Source: Pedobacter sp. D749
Lineage (GTDB): Bacteria; Bacteroidota; Bacteroidia; Sphingobacteriales; Sphingobacteriaceae
Direction: 5' to 3'
Length of the DNA stretch: 64,000 bases
Assembly: GCF_019317285.1 (NCBI RefSeq)
Contig: NZ_CP079218.1
Location: forward strand, 5,270,001-5,334,000
Shown: positions 1 to 9,864 of the stretch, in pieces
Layout of the letters: each line of letters opens with the position of its first letter
Numbering within the stretch: position 1 is the stretch's first letter
Made by a program: the position numbers and the translations under genes
The notes under the pieces: generated by a model
What the model saw: the letters and a program-made list of their open reading frames with translations, nothing else
What the model was told of the DNA's origin: nothing
The model's database searches: none

Positions 1-156
1 GTCTTTATTGATTTTCTTTTGGATCAAAGCATACATATTTGATCTCTTTTCAAAATCAATTATGCCATTTTGTACGAAGTGTACATTCTGTGCAAAAAGG
101 TCGCTGCTAATAAAAATCACAGCAAAAAGGATGATATATTGTAGTGTAGTTTTCAT
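1..156 (-). CDS. GLPGLI family secreted protein, N-terminal part only
   Basis: Only the first 52 codons lie in the window; the gene runs off the left edge. The reverse strand reads from an ATG at 156 through a signal peptide (MKTTLQYIILFAVIFISS, ending in FAQ) into the sequence FEKRSNMYALI. This matches the conserved start of the GLPGLI family, a Bacteroidota group of periplasmic or secreted proteins of unknown function. The ATG lies two bases after the stop codon of the upstream receptor gene, so the two are almost certainly co-transcribed. GLPGLI genes commonly sit beside carboxypeptidase-regulatory-domain outer-membrane proteins, which agrees with this pairing. The function is unknown. Confidence 0.75.
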   Translation of the reverse strand, partial: MKTTLQYIILFAVIFISSDLFAQNVHFVQNGIIDFEKRSNMYALIQKKINKD

Positions 157-158
157 GA

Positions 159-2963
159 TTATTTCTGTGTTTTAATGCCGCCGCCCATTTTGTTGAAGTC
201 CCATGATACCGAGAACATTAAATACCGTTGGATGGTGGTGTTACGTGTTTCGCTAATGCTGGTATTGGTTGCCATGCGGTTGAATCCTACATTTTGGTTT
301 AAAATATCGTTCACCGTTAAAGAGAATTTTAAGCTTTCTGATTTAAAGAATTTTTTACCCAGCGATGCATTCCAGATAAAACGTTCGAAACTTTTGTTAA
401 GCACCTGTGTTTTACCGTTATACTGATAATCTCCGTCCGAAGATATTTCGAATTTGGCTGGCAACTGTACATTTCCGTAGAAATATCCAGTATATCCTAT
501 ACCATCACTGTTGGAGCCTACGCTTACCCTTGAAATATTATATGTAGGACCAAAACGGACATAAAAATTATACTTTTTCTCTTTGTATTTCGAAACGTTT
601 AAACCTCCACCAAAAGTATAGTTTTTGGTGTTATTTAATACCCTGTTCTGGTTAGTAGTGATGTAGTTGTAGTTAGAATTTCCATTTGCATCTACATTTA
701 AACCTACATTCATATCCAGAAACTTAATTTTCCGACCAATCTGTCCGTACAGGTAAAAGTTTGTCTGCATTTTATCCGAAAAATTGATATAAGTGTAAGT
801 ACTCTTACCAGCACCATCGGTATTTACATCACTAATGATCGGGTTTGAGGTAAAACTATAAGAACCACTTAACCAAATGGATTGATTGGTTAACACTTTA
901 TAAGAGTTGAAATTTGTATTAATACTGCTTCTGAATGATGGCCTTAAATCCTGATTTCCTTTAACTACATTAAAAGGGTCATTGTTTACCCTAACCGGCT
1001 GTAGCTGATCGAGTGAAGGCTGGTTGGTATTCCCGTCATAATTGATCCGGAGCGATTTCTGTTGAGAAAAACGATACTGATACGATGCTTGTGGCATATA
1101 ATTAATAAAGTTTCTGGTGTATGTTCTGTTGTGGTAAACATCATCCTGTTTAAAGTTTACTCCGCTAAATTTCGAACCAAAATTGATTACCGTTTTACCC
1201 TTTTTATAATTGAAAATGGCACCACCCTGATTAATGGTCTGGTTCAGTTCAAAATTGTTACTGTATAGTGTATCCAGCATATCATATCTGCCACTTCCTG
1301 ATTGATTAAACGATCTTCGGTCTGATTTTCCATTCATCAACGTTAAACCATAGTTCACAATCACCGTTAAGGTTTTAGAGATCGGTTCGGTATAGGCTGC
1401 ATTTAATTTAAACGAATTGTTTGTGATATCGTTTACCTTTAACTGGTTGGTAAGACTATCCAATATTGTTCCTGTTTCTATATTACGTGTTTTGTTTTCA
1501 GAGTTTAAATAGCCTTCAGAACTGTTTTTATTAATTGATTGGTTAAGGTTTAAAGATAATGTACGCCCTTTTTTCTTCAGTTTTTTGGTTAACAACAAAT
1601 TCATGTTGAAATTCTGGTCGTCCGCCTCGTTGGTGATCGTTCTATCTGATGAATTTAAGAAATAGTCATTTTCTCCATTTGTAGTCGTTTTATAGTGGTT
1701 TGAAGTATTGCTTTTTTTCAAAGCGCCATCTACACTCACTTTCATGGTTAAGGTGGTATCGATTTTTATTTCGTAGGTCGCATCTAGTTTTTGCCTGAAC
1801 ATGTCGTTATCAAAATCTTCATCTGAAGTGCTAAACTGCGAACCTGATGCTAAATTATTCTGGCTGATCGAATTCCGGCTACCTTTTACCCTGATCGATC
1901 CAATTTTATAATTCGTATTTAATGATTCTTTATCCTTATTCCATTTATTATCAAAATGCAAACCACCTGTTCTGGCCATTGGCAAACCCTGACCATTGTA
2001 CCGGCCATCATACGAATCGAAATCATCGCCCCCGCTATAGTTGAAATACATTCCGCCATCATCACTCACCGTTAAGCCACTCGAGCCGCTATATTTATCC
2101 CTATCATCCCAGCCTAAACCTACCGTTCCGTTATTGCCTAAAATGCCGTAGGCCGAAAATTTCTTTTTGCCCCAAAATTTATTAAACATTCCTTGTCCCT
2201 GGTAAAAATCTTTAGTGCCATAACCACCCTGTACTTTACCGAAATAACCGTTCTTTTTATCTTCTTTGAGTTTAATGTTTAGCGTTTTAGTTTTTTCGCC
2301 ATCATCAATGCCTGTAAAACTAGCCTGATCGCTCGCCTTATCATAAAGCTGAACAGATTCTACCATATCTGCTCTCAGGTTTTTGGTGACCAGCGTTGGG
2401 TCGTCGCCAAAAAATTCTTCACCATCTACCAATACCTTCGGCACGCTTTTGCCCTGAGCTGTAATTTTCCCATCCTTATCTACCTGGAAGCCCGGAAACT
2501 GTTTAATCAGATCCTCTACTTTAGAATTGGGTTCTATATTATATGCTTTTGGATCAAACTCTGTAGTATCACCTTTAATTTTTATGGCTGTTCTGTTTCC
2601 TTTAATAATTACATCAGCGAGAATTTTGGCCATCCCGGTAAGGTTAATTTTTCCGTAATCTTTAACCTGAGTAGTAGAATCGAGCGTAAAATGATCTACA
2701 AAATCTGCATACTTAGGATAAGAAACTAATAAGATAAACTTCCCGTTTTTAATTCCGTTAAGCTCGAATGAGCCATTTTCTGCTGTCCGGGTAAATTTTA
2801 CCAAAGTAGAATCTTTTGCATTTAAAATGGCAATGGAGGTTCCGGATAAAAGCGTTGTCGATGCAGTATCAATCGTTCGGCCCTTAATGGTATGAAGGCC
2901 CTGTGCTTTTGAGTAAGTAGTGGTAAAAATAAAAAAGAACAATGAGAGTAACAGCGGTTTCAT
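159..2963 (-). CDS. TonB-dependent-receptor-like outer membrane beta-barrel protein
   Basis: A 934-residue outer-membrane protein. It begins with a signal peptide (residues 1-20, ending SKAQG). A carboxypeptidase-regulatory-like domain follows (about 24-105), with the pattern IKGRTIDTAS...GSFELNGI. A plug-like segment (about 130-235) contains KVLVDGEEFFGDDP and a conserved VESVQLYDKASDQ. The rest is a long stretch of alternating beta-strands ending in a typical C-terminal barrel (FSVSWDFNK). This architecture is the outer membrane beta-barrel family of Bacteroidota, related to SusC and TonB receptors. The ligand cannot be told; no SusD gene is beside it. The partner is the GLPGLI gene directly downstream. 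A perfect palindrome lies 31 bp upstream of the start codon. Confidence 0.88.
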   Translation of the reverse strand: MKPLLLSLFFFIFTTTYSKAQGLHTIKGRTIDTASTTLLSGTSIAILNAKDSTLVKFTRTAENGSFELNGIKNGKFILLVSYPKYADFVDHFTLDSTTQVKDYGKINLTGMAKILADVIIKGNRTAIKIKGDTTEFDPKAYNIEPNSKVEDLIKQFPGFQVDKDGKITAQGKSVPKVLVDGEEFFGDDPTLVTKNLRADMVESVQLYDKASDQASFTGIDDGEKTKTLNIKLKEDKKNGYFGKVQGGYGTKDFYQGQGMFNKFWGKKKFSAYGILGNNGTVGLGWDDRDKYSGSSGLTVSDDGGMYFNYSGGDDFDSYDGRYNGQGLPMARTGGLHFDNKWNKDKESLNTNYKIGSIRVKGSRNSISQNNLASGSQFSTSDEDFDNDMFRQKLDATYEIKIDTTLTMKVSVDGALKKSNTSNHYKTTTNGENDYFLNSSDRTITNEADDQNFNMNLLLTKKLKKKGRTLSLNLNQSINKNSSEGYLNSENKTRNIETGTILDSLTNQLKVNDITNNSFKLNAAYTEPISKTLTVIVNYGLTLMNGKSDRRSFNQSGSGRYDMLDTLYSNNFELNQTINQGGAIFNYKKGKTVINFGSKFSGVNFKQDDVYHNRTYTRNFINYMPQASYQYRFSQQKSLRINYDGNTNQPSLDQLQPVRVNNDPFNVVKGNQDLRPSFRSSINTNFNSYKVLTNQSIWLSGSYSFTSNPIISDVNTDGAGKSTYTYINFSDKMQTNFYLYGQIGRKIKFLDMNVGLNVDANGNSNYNYITTNQNRVLNNTKNYTFGGGLNVSKYKEKKYNFYVRFGPTYNISRVSVGSNSDGIGYTGYFYGNVQLPAKFEISSDGDYQYNGKTQVLNKSFERFIWNASLGKKFFKSESLKFSLTVNDILNQNVGFNRMATNTSISETRNTTIQRYLMFSVSWDFNKMGGGIKTQK

Positions 2964-2993
2964 AGATAGGATTTGGTTTTGTTTACCGAATTT

Positions 2994-3009
2994 AACTAAT
3001 ATATTAGTT
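2994..3009. promoter_or_regulatory. 16-bp perfect palindrome upstream of receptor gene
   Basis: AACTAATATATTAGTT reads the same on both strands. It sits in the 134-bp divergent gap between the receptor gene and the DUF4153 gene. Its place in front of the receptor start suggests an operator, but no matching regulator is visible, and AT-rich palindromes can occur by chance. Confidence 0.3.
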
Positions 3010-3097
3010 GTTTGTAATTGTTTAACCTTTTTTAACAGTTAAAAGCAGATACTTAGCCATTACGCACAAAAGATTATATCTTTAATAAAAAAATTAG

Positions 3098-4902
3098 ATG
3101 AAATTACCCTCTCTCCAGCAGCTATATAATGGATTTGTAAATGTAATTAAGCGTTTTCCCTTACAATTTATTTTTGCCGTTGCTGCAACTATTTGCTGGT
3201 GCTATTACATCCACATTTCAGATTACCGATATCATTCGGAACCAAATGAAAAACTCGAAGGCCACCTGATAAAGGCGATAGCTATTTTAAATCTGGCGCT
3301 TACGCTTTTATTGGCTCTCGATTTAATTTCTGAACGGAACCAATATCTACCAATAAAAAAATGGATGCTGCGCCTGGGAGGCATCCTGATATGTGCAGTA
3401 CTATATTTCAGCCTCGATCCTGCAAACTATTCGGCAGATCTTTACCGTATTTTCCTATTTGCCTTTGCCATTCATTTGCTTGTGGCATTTGCTCCATTTA
3501 TCGGTCATGAAAAAATGAATGGTTTTTGGCAGTTTAACAAAGCACTTTTTTTAAGGTTTCTAACTTCTGCGCTTTACTCTGCCGTGCTATATGCAGGTTT
3601 AGCAATTGCCTTGGTTGCCATTAACGGATTATTTAATGCGGATATCAGATGGCAAACTTACATGACTTTATTTGCCATTATTAGTGCGGGGTTTAATACT
3701 ACTTTCTTTCTGGCAGGAATCCCTACGGATTATAAATTGCTCGAAGAAGATCAAAGTTACCCAAGAGGCCTGAAAATATTTACACAGTTTGTGCTTATCC
3801 CACTTGTAACCATTTACCTGGCAATCTTACTGATTTACGAACTTAAAATCGCAGTACAATGGCAATTGCCTAAAGGACTGGTATCGAGCCTGATTTTAGG
3901 CTATTCGGTATTTTATCGTTGCTGTTGGTTTATCCGGTTAAAGAAACAGCAGGAAATAATTGGATTAAATTATTTTCGAGATTCTTTTATGTCATGTTGA
4001 TCCCCTTAGTGGTACTTTTATTGCTCGCCGTGTGGAAAAGGGTTGGTCATTATGGTATTACCGAAAGCAGGTATATTTTAACGGCACTGGCACTGTGGCT
4101 TGCAGGTATAACTATTTATTTTCTCTTCAGTAAAAAACAGAATATTAAAGTTATCCCAATAAGCTTGTGCATCATTTCGCTTTTGGCTACATATGGTCCG
4201 CAGAGTGCTTTTTCAGTTTCTAAGTTCTCGCAGTTGAGCCGTTTAAAAAGGATAATGAGCAGTACGAAAAAAGAGGATATAAAAGAACGACCTGCGGTAA
4301 TCAGGTACCTGGTCTATACTCATGGGTTAAAAACTTTACAGTCTTTTACCAAAAGAGACCTGAGCAAAATAGAGCAGAAAATCGATACCTCTGATACTTA
4401 CCGTTATAGTATGAAAGAAAAAAAAGTAGCTACTGCTTTAGCTATTTTTAAGGTTAGGGATGAAAGAAAATACGACGAGGGTGTAAACATCAAACTTCAG
4501 AACGACGAAAACCAGGTTTTGAATGTTAAGGGCTACGATTACCTCATCCCAATTGATCAATACCCCAACGAAAATGCGATACGCCTTAATGGTGCAGATC
4601 TTAAAATAGAGAGAAGCAACCTAAATGTTTCACTATCAATTAACAATCAGCCGTCATTACATATCGATTTTAAAGCGCTGTTCGATCAGGCGGTAAAAGC
4701 CTACCAAAAAGGAGAATTAAAGGCGATTGATAAAAAACAGGCTTATCTATATCCGGCAAAGCTAATGACTGTTTCCAAGAATATTAACGGATACCAATAC
4801 ACCATTGTGCTTACCACATTAGAAAGTACTTATTACGATGATAATCGTGACGATTATTTTTGGAACGAGACTACTACTTATCTGCTCATTAAAAAACTGT
4901 AA
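3098..4902 (+). pseudogene. DUF4153 integral membrane protein, frameshifted
   Basis: Two overlapping reading frames together encode one DUF4153-type protein. Frame one (3098-4000) has several transmembrane helices and ends out of register as VFYRCCWFIRLKK. The true continuation is in the next frame, which is coherent from about 3907 (GILSLLLVYPVKETAGNNW) to the stop at 4902. It carries two or three more helices and a soluble tail. The break is at 3901-3916. Adding a second copy of GGTATTT after the copy at 3907-3913 restores the frame and gives the plausible join GYSVFGILSLLL, so loss of one unit of a 7-bp direct repeat is the simplest cause. A one-base error is the alternative. The function of the family is unknown. 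Confidence 0.8.
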
Positions 4903-4920
4903 GCTAAATTTTATTCCAGG

Positions 4921-4952
4921 AGGCCGGGTTTTAATTAATCCGGCCTTTTTTT
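4921..4952 (+). terminator. Rho-independent terminator after DUF4153 gene
   Basis: AGGCCGG (4921-4927) pairs with CCGGCCT (4940-4946) around an AT-rich loop, and a run of T follows. It lies 18 bp after the stop codon. Confidence 0.75.
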
Positions 4953-5143
4953 GTTCGCCGATGTTTCCAAAATACGCAGGATTTCGTATAGGTTAATTCG
5001 GCGTTCGTCTATAAATAAATGCGCATGGTATAATAGCCCATAACTGGCTGAAACGTTTTTGCCATACCGCGGTCTTAATTACAAAACCACCTAATAATTA
5101 GGGATTTAAAATAAAGATTTATAAACATAAAAATATTAACGTC

Positions 5144-5782
5144 ATGAAAACTTCTATCAAAAATTTATTCGCAGCAGCATTGGTAATGGTTACTTTAAGC
5201 AGCGCAACAGTTGTAGCACACGCAACAGAAAATAATGCCAGCTACACTGCATTAACAAATGTTAGAAACATCAGCAAAATTGTAGTTTCCGGAAACGTAA
5301 AACTGGTCCTTGTTCAGGATGCCAAAGAAAGTGTTGAGGTTTATAATCAATATTACACCAAAAATGCTCTGGTACAACAGCATGGTGAAGAACTTAGAGT
5401 TAGCTCTTTTGATAAAAATACCCTAACCGTAATCGTCCGCGTAAATAACTTAACTGCTATCGAAGCTTCAAATACTGCAAGTGTAAGTACTGCCGGAAAT
5501 TTCAACCTGTTAAACCTAAACATTGTTTTAAATGACGAGGCATCAGCAGATATTAAAGCCAACACTGTTAATTTATCAACAAATATTAAAGATGGTACAT
5601 CCTTAAAATTAGAAGGGATTACCGATTTACACCAAGCTGTAATGGGTGTAGCATCCAGAATAAACATGGCTGGTTTTACTGCGCTGGAAAGTAGTATCAG
5701 ATTAACAGGAAAATCTCTTTTGGCCAACAACAAATCCCGTTATGACGACATACAGGTTTCTTTATTAGAAAAACTATTCTAA
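5144..5782 (+). CDS. Secreted GIN-domain (head GIN) protein
   Basis: A 212-residue protein with a clear signal peptide (residues 1-27, ending VVAHA). It is followed by a region rich in beta-strands: ISKIVVSGNVKLVLVQD, then repeated short strands with asparagine- and serine-rich turns (SVSTAGNFNLLNLNI). This is the GIN or DUF2807 type of right-handed beta-helix protein, common and of unknown role in Bacteroidota, often linked to envelope stress. The usual family members are somewhat longer, so this is a compact version. It stands alone, with terminators before and after it. The 241-bp gap upstream holds no recognisable TAnnTTTG promoter. Confidence 0.75.
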   Translation: MKTSIKNLFAAALVMVTLSSATVVAHATENNASYTALTNVRNISKIVVSGNVKLVLVQDAKESVEVYNQYYTKNALVQQHGEELRVSSFDKNTLTVIVRVNNLTAIEASNTASVSTAGNFNLLNLNIVLNDEASADIKANTVNLSTNIKDGTSLKLEGITDLHQAVMGVASRINMAGFTALESSIRLTGKSLLANNKSRYDDIQVSLLEKLF

Positions 5783-5803
5783 CTCCATCATATATTTTAC
5801 CAC

Positions 5804-5838
5804 AAAGGCGCTGAATTTTTAGTTCAGCGCCTTTTTTG
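5804..5838 (+). terminator. Rho-independent terminator after GIN-domain gene
   Basis: AGGCGCTGAA pairs with TTCAGCGCCT around a short T-rich loop, with a T-run at 5832-5837. Confidence 0.8.
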
Positions 5839-5884
5839 TTAACGAAGGTTTCGAACACCCCTAGTTATAAATCCTAACCAATAT

Positions 5885-5920
5885 AGATTGCTTCGTCGTT
5901 CCTCCTCGCAATGACGAATT
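5885..5920. repeat. Dispersed repeat, single arm (AGATTGCTTCGTCG / GCAATGACG family)
   Basis: This 36-bp stretch, beginning AGATTGCTTCGTCGT and ending CGCAATGACGAATT, recurs as the right arm of the palindrome at 12458-12494 with one mismatch. A partial copy is at 15149-15165. It sits directly before the stop codon of the leftward aldehyde dehydrogenase gene. Confidence 0.75.
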
Positions 5921-5924
5921 TTCT

Positions 5925-7466
5925 TTACAAATCAAATTTTATCCCCTGCGCTAAAGGTAGTGTATTCGAATAATTGATGGTATTGGTTTGCCTGCGCATA
6001 TAAGCTCTCCAGGCATCTGAGCCACTTTCCCTACCACCACCTGTTTCTTTCTCGCCGCCAAAAGCACCGCCAATTTCTGCGCCTGAAGTACCAATATTTA
6101 CATTTGCGATACCACAGTCAGATCCTTTGGCCGATAAAAATTGCTCTGCCTCTCTTAAATTCAAGGTCATAATGGCCGAAGATAATCCCTGGGGAACAGC
6201 GTTTTGTAAGGCAATGGCGTCCTCTAATGTTTTGTATTTAATTAAGTATAAAATTGGCGCAAATGTTTCGTGTTGAACAATCTTGAAATCATTCTGAACC
6301 TCCGCAATGCATGGCTTTACATAACACCCGCTTGTGTAGGCATCACCAGATAAAACGCCGCCCTCTACCACAAAAGTACCGCCTTCGGCCTTACATTTAG
6401 CAATCGAATCTAAGTAGGCTGCAACCGCATCGGTATCAATTAGCGGGCCTACGTGGTTATTTTGATCTAAAGGATCACCAATACGCAACTGTCCGTAAGC
6501 TTTAACCAGTTTAGCGGTAAAAGCATCATATACGCTTTCGTGGATAATTAACCTTCTGGTAGAAGTGCAACGCTGGCCTGCGGTACCAACCGCACCAAAT
6601 ACAGCACCAATTAAACTCATGTCTAAATCGGCATGTTCTGAAATAATAATGGCATTATTACCGCCAAGCTCCAACAAGCTTTTTCCTAACCGCGCCCCAA
6701 CAGCAGCTCCAACTGCCTTGCCCATGCGTGTCGATCCGGTGGCAGAAATTAAAGGAATACGGCCATCATTTGTCATGAGTTCGCCAACTTCCCTATCGCC
6801 TAAAACCAGGTTGCAAACCCCTTCGGCGATATCGTTATCTTTAAAAACCTTTGCAATAATATGTTGACAGGCAATGGCGGTTAAGGGTGTTTTTTCTGAA
6901 GGTTTCCAGATGCAAACATTACCACAAATCAAAGCCAAAGCAGTGTTCCAGCTCCAAACGGCTACAGGGAAATTAAAGGCGGAAATAATTCCTACAATTC
7001 CCAATGGATGCCATTGTTCGTACATACGGTGGTTCGGGCGTTCGCTATGCATCGTTAAGCCATAAAGCTGCCTCGATAAACCCACTGCAAAATCGCAGAT
7101 ATCGATCATTTCCTGCACTTCACCAAATCCTTCCTGTAAACTTTTTCCCATTTCGTAAGAAACCAAAGTACCCAAGGCGTCTTTATGCTCACGTAAAGCA
7201 TCGCCAAACTGGCGAATAATTTCGCCTCTTTTTGGAGCAGGAACCGTACGCCAATCCGCAAAAGCTGCTTGTGCCTTTACAACAACCGCATCATAGTCTG
7301 CTTTGCCTGCAACTTTTGCCGAAGCAATCAGTTTACCATCAACAGGAGAAAAACTTTCTAGTGTATCTGTATTCGATTCGCCTCCCCAATGGCTACCTGT
7401 ACTATAGGCTGAATTGACCGCTTTTACGCCCAACTTATTTAAAATGGATTGAATATCTGTAGTCAT
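5925..7466 (-). CDS. Aldehyde dehydrogenase, ALDH7 (alpha-aminoadipic semialdehyde dehydrogenase-like)
   Basis: A 513-residue NAD-dependent aldehyde dehydrogenase of full family length. It has the cofactor-binding region SAFNFPVAVWSWN and KPSEKTPLTA (about 162-195). The general-base glutamate is in LELGG (E266) and the nucleophile cysteine is in GQRCTSTRR (C300). The QRCTSTRR motif and the GWG-rich N-terminus are typical of ALDH7, the antiquitin group, which oxidises alpha-aminoadipic semialdehyde in lysine breakdown. No other lysine-catabolic gene is nearby, so the substrate is inferred from the family only. It is a single-gene unit, transcribed leftward, with a start ATG at 7466. Confidence 0.9.
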   Translation of the reverse strand: MTTDIQSILNKLGVKAVNSAYSTGSHWGGESNTDTLESFSPVDGKLIASAKVAGKADYDAVVVKAQAAFADWRTVPAPKRGEIIRQFGDALREHKDALGTLVSYEMGKSLQEGFGEVQEMIDICDFAVGLSRQLYGLTMHSERPNHRMYEQWHPLGIVGIISAFNFPVAVWSWNTALALICGNVCIWKPSEKTPLTAIACQHIIAKVFKDNDIAEGVCNLVLGDREVGELMTNDGRIPLISATGSTRMGKAVGAAVGARLGKSLLELGGNNAIIISEHADLDMSLIGAVFGAVGTAGQRCTSTRRLIIHESVYDAFTAKLVKAYGQLRIGDPLDQNNHVGPLIDTDAVAAYLDSIAKCKAEGGTFVVEGGVLSGDAYTSGCYVKPCIAEVQNDFKIVQHETFAPILYLIKYKTLEDAIALQNAVPQGLSSAIMTLNLREAEQFLSAKGSDCGIANVNIGTSGAEIGGAFGGEKETGGGRESGSDAWRAYMRRQTNTINYSNTLPLAQGIKFDL

Positions 7467-7634
7467 ATATCTAACGATTTACACAAAAAAACAAAAAAAT
7501 AAAGGAAAGCAGGTATGTTTAGCACTTATCTTATCGCAATTTGTTTAAAACCTTTACTTAATAGAAAGATCAAATTATTTGTGATTCTATTTTACCCATT
7601 ACATTGGGTTTAGGCTTAAGTGCAAAACAAAATG

Positions 7635-8747
7635 TTAATTGGATTTTGTAGAGATCTGTCCAAGAACTTTATTAAATAGCGCTCCCTCTTCATAGCCTGA
7701 CCATTTGGAGACGATTTTTCCATGTGGATTGATGAGTACAAAAGTAGGGTAACCTGATATACCATATTTGATGATTGTTTCACCATAAAATCCTTTCCCG
7801 TCCCAGAGGCTTAGCCATTTTGTTTGGTCTCTATTTAAGCCTTTCAGCCAGGTTTCTTTCCCGGCATCGCATGAAAAGGAGACTACTGATAGATTATCAC
7901 GGAGTTTTTGAGAGATCTCCTTTAGCTCTGGAATAGAAGCAATACAAGGGCCACAGAATGTAGATGAAAAATCTAGTAATATATATTTGCCAGATACTTC
8001 AGATAAAGAATGTTTCTTCCCGTCTTTATCGAAAGCATTAAAATTGTAAAAACTATCTCCTTTATCGATAATCTCTCCAACCTTTAAATACGTATCAATT
8101 CTTTTTGCATATAACGTATTTTTAAAATCTGAATGAAGAGAATTATAAAATTTACGTATTGTATCTCTTGGAAAATCATTTTTAAGATAAAAAAGAGCAT
8201 CAAGCGCTTCAAAACTATTTAAATTCTGCCTTACAAAATTCATTCTCGTAATCTTATCTGTACTATCTATTTTCCCAATAACCTTCCATATTGCTTTAGC
8301 CTTTAATTTAGCGCTATCATCAGTCAGGGCAAAGTAGTCTGCTACTAATTTATTCCGTTGCTTAATACTTGCTTTAGTCAAGTTTATCATTTTATTATGC
8401 ATATCCTGGGTTTTTGATCCCGTTATCTTCAGATCAAAAGGCAAATCCTTAATGTCTCCCTTCACATTAATTTTTTCATTTCCCATTAGTAAGGTAAAGT
8501 AATAAAACTCATTTGCTACAGTTGTTTTTACCCATAGCGATTGAGGCGTTTTCCTAAGCTTGCCTTTGAAATTTAAAACGTTGTTTTCGATGATGGCACT
8601 ATCAATGTCGGTATCAAGCTCCGGATCGTTTAAGTAAAACTTAGTTCCACTTTCAAAACCAGTGATTTGTGCATTAATAACATATTGCTGCGCAGAAACC
8701 AGAGTAGTGATGCAGATTGTAATGAGGAATAAAAGCGCCTTTTTCAT
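7635..8747 (-). CDS. TlpA-type thioredoxin-fold protein with DUF4369 domain
   Basis: A 370-residue exported protein. The signal peptide covers about residues 1-19 (LVSAQQ). The N-terminal DUF4369 region (about 22-115) is the beta-rich domain common in Bacteroidota. After a helical linker, the AhpC/TSA-TlpA domain begins near 235 and holds the redox motif FCGPC (C265 and C268), followed by the usual DAGKETW and GYPTFVLINPHG (cis-proline) segments. It probably acts as a periplasmic thiol-disulfide reductase or in envelope redox control. It stands alone between the aldehyde dehydrogenase gene and the divergent TraB gene, and no cytochrome-maturation genes lie beside it. Confidence 0.88.
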   Translation of the reverse strand: MKKALLFLITICITTLVSAQQYVINAQITGFESGTKFYLNDPELDTDIDSAIIENNVLNFKGKLRKTPQSLWVKTTVANEFYYFTLLMGNEKINVKGDIKDLPFDLKITGSKTQDMHNKMINLTKASIKQRNKLVADYFALTDDSAKLKAKAIWKVIGKIDSTDKITRMNFVRQNLNSFEALDALFYLKNDFPRDTIRKFYNSLHSDFKNTLYAKRIDTYLKVGEIIDKGDSFYNFNAFDKDGKKHSLSEVSGKYILLDFSSTFCGPCIASIPELKEISQKLRDNLSVVSFSCDAGKETWLKGLNRDQTKWLSLWDGKGFYGETIIKYGISGYPTFVLINPHGKIVSKWSGYEEGALFNKVLGQISTKSN

Positions 8748-8880
8748 ATTTGACTAAAATAAGGATTTGTATTTGCGAAAACAACATTTTACGAACGAGC
8801 ATTTTTCTCCTGGCCTACAGTAGCTTAACTTTAGCATAATTCTAATATCTTACCCTAATTTTACTCAACGCTACTATTCA

Positions 8881-9762
8881 ATGAAAAACTTTAAATTATT
8901 ACTCATCGCCCTTTTAGGGTTGGCACTCAGCCTTAACGCACAAACTAAAAAGGCTACTAACACCCTGCTGTGGGAAATTTCCGGTAACGGATTAAAAAAG
9001 CCTTCCTATTTGTTTGGCACCTATCATTTAATCAGTGCAAAATTTGCCGATACCATGAAGGTTTTACAAGAAAAATTGAAATCGGTTGATGCAGTAGTTG
9101 GCGAAATTGTAATGGATAGTAGTACGCAATCTAAAATGGTCCCGTTTTTAATAATGAAAGATAATACGCTGGATCATTTATTAACAAAGGCAGAATTTAA
9201 AGAGGTCGAAGATTATTTTAAAACCAAACAACCAGGTTTTGAACTAGAGCAGATGAATAAGTTTAAACCTGCAATGATCTCGATAATGATGGTGCTTTTT
9301 GAAAGTCCCGATATTTTAAATGGTATAAGCGAAGGGATAGATGACAGTTTTCAGAAATATGCCAGGAAAAACGGAAAGTCATTATATGGTTTGGAAACTG
9401 CCGAATATCAGGGTGCACTTTTGTTTGATAGCGATCTGCAAAAACAAAAAAAAGTATTGCTAAAATCAATTAGGGAAGCGGATAAAAGCATACAACAAAT
9501 GGAGGAACTGAAAACTAATTATATTGCCCAGGATATCGATAAATTAACCAATTTTTTCAAAATACAGGATGAGGAAACCAAAGAATTTATGACCGAATTG
9601 TTGAAAAACCGGAATAAAAGATGGTTAGATCAATTACCTGCCTTAATGCAAAATCAGTCGTTGTTTATAGCTGTTGGAGCGGGTCATTTAGTAGGTGTCG
9701 AGGGTTTAATAAAAGGGCTACAGCTTAAAGGTTACATTTTGCAGCCTGTAGCGACCAATTAA
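8881..9762 (+). CDS. TraB/GumN family protein
   Basis: A 293-residue protein with an N-terminal signal peptide (about 1-20, LSLNAQT). The family signature LLWEISGNGLKKPSYLFGTYH is at about 29-49, and the conserved C-terminal GAGHLVGVEGL is near 270-280. TraB/GumN (TIKI-like) proteins have a putative metal-protease fold, with the GTYH and GAGH motifs as likely metal ligands. Their bacterial role is uncertain. It is expected to work in the periplasm. The stop codon is about 100 bp before the next gene, which has its own promoter. Confidence 0.88.
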   Translation: MKNFKLLLIALLGLALSLNAQTKKATNTLLWEISGNGLKKPSYLFGTYHLISAKFADTMKVLQEKLKSVDAVVGEIVMDSSTQSKMVPFLIMKDNTLDHLLTKAEFKEVEDYFKTKQPGFELEQMNKFKPAMISIMMVLFESPDILNGISEGIDDSFQKYARKNGKSLYGLETAEYQGALLFDSDLQKQKKVLLKSIREADKSIQQMEELKTNYIAQDIDKLTNFFKIQDEETKEFMTELLKNRNKRWLDQLPALMQNQSLFIAVGAGHLVGVEGLIKGLQLKGYILQPVATN

Positions 9763-9773
9763 ATTTTTTAATG

Positions 9774-9806
9774 TTTGTAAAAACAAAAGAAAGGGAACTA
9801 CATTTG
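9774..9806 (+). promoter_or_regulatory. Bacteroidota-type promoter of M1 aminopeptidase gene
   Basis: TTTG at 9774-9777 and TACATTTG at 9799-9806 are separated by 21 bp. This fits the -33 / -7 pattern (TTTG, then TAnnTTTG) of the primary sigma factor in Bacteroidota. Transcription would start near 9813, about 50 nt before the ATG at 9865. Confidence 0.65.
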
Positions 9807-9864
9807 CGTTTTAGCTTTGGCACGAATAGCTTGTTTAAAGTGTATTAACCGTAACAACATAAAA

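Noticed and set aside
9817..9864. Longer TTG start for the M1 aminopeptidase
   Set aside because: The added 16 residues would precede and weaken the signal peptide, and the start is too close to the predicted transcription start.
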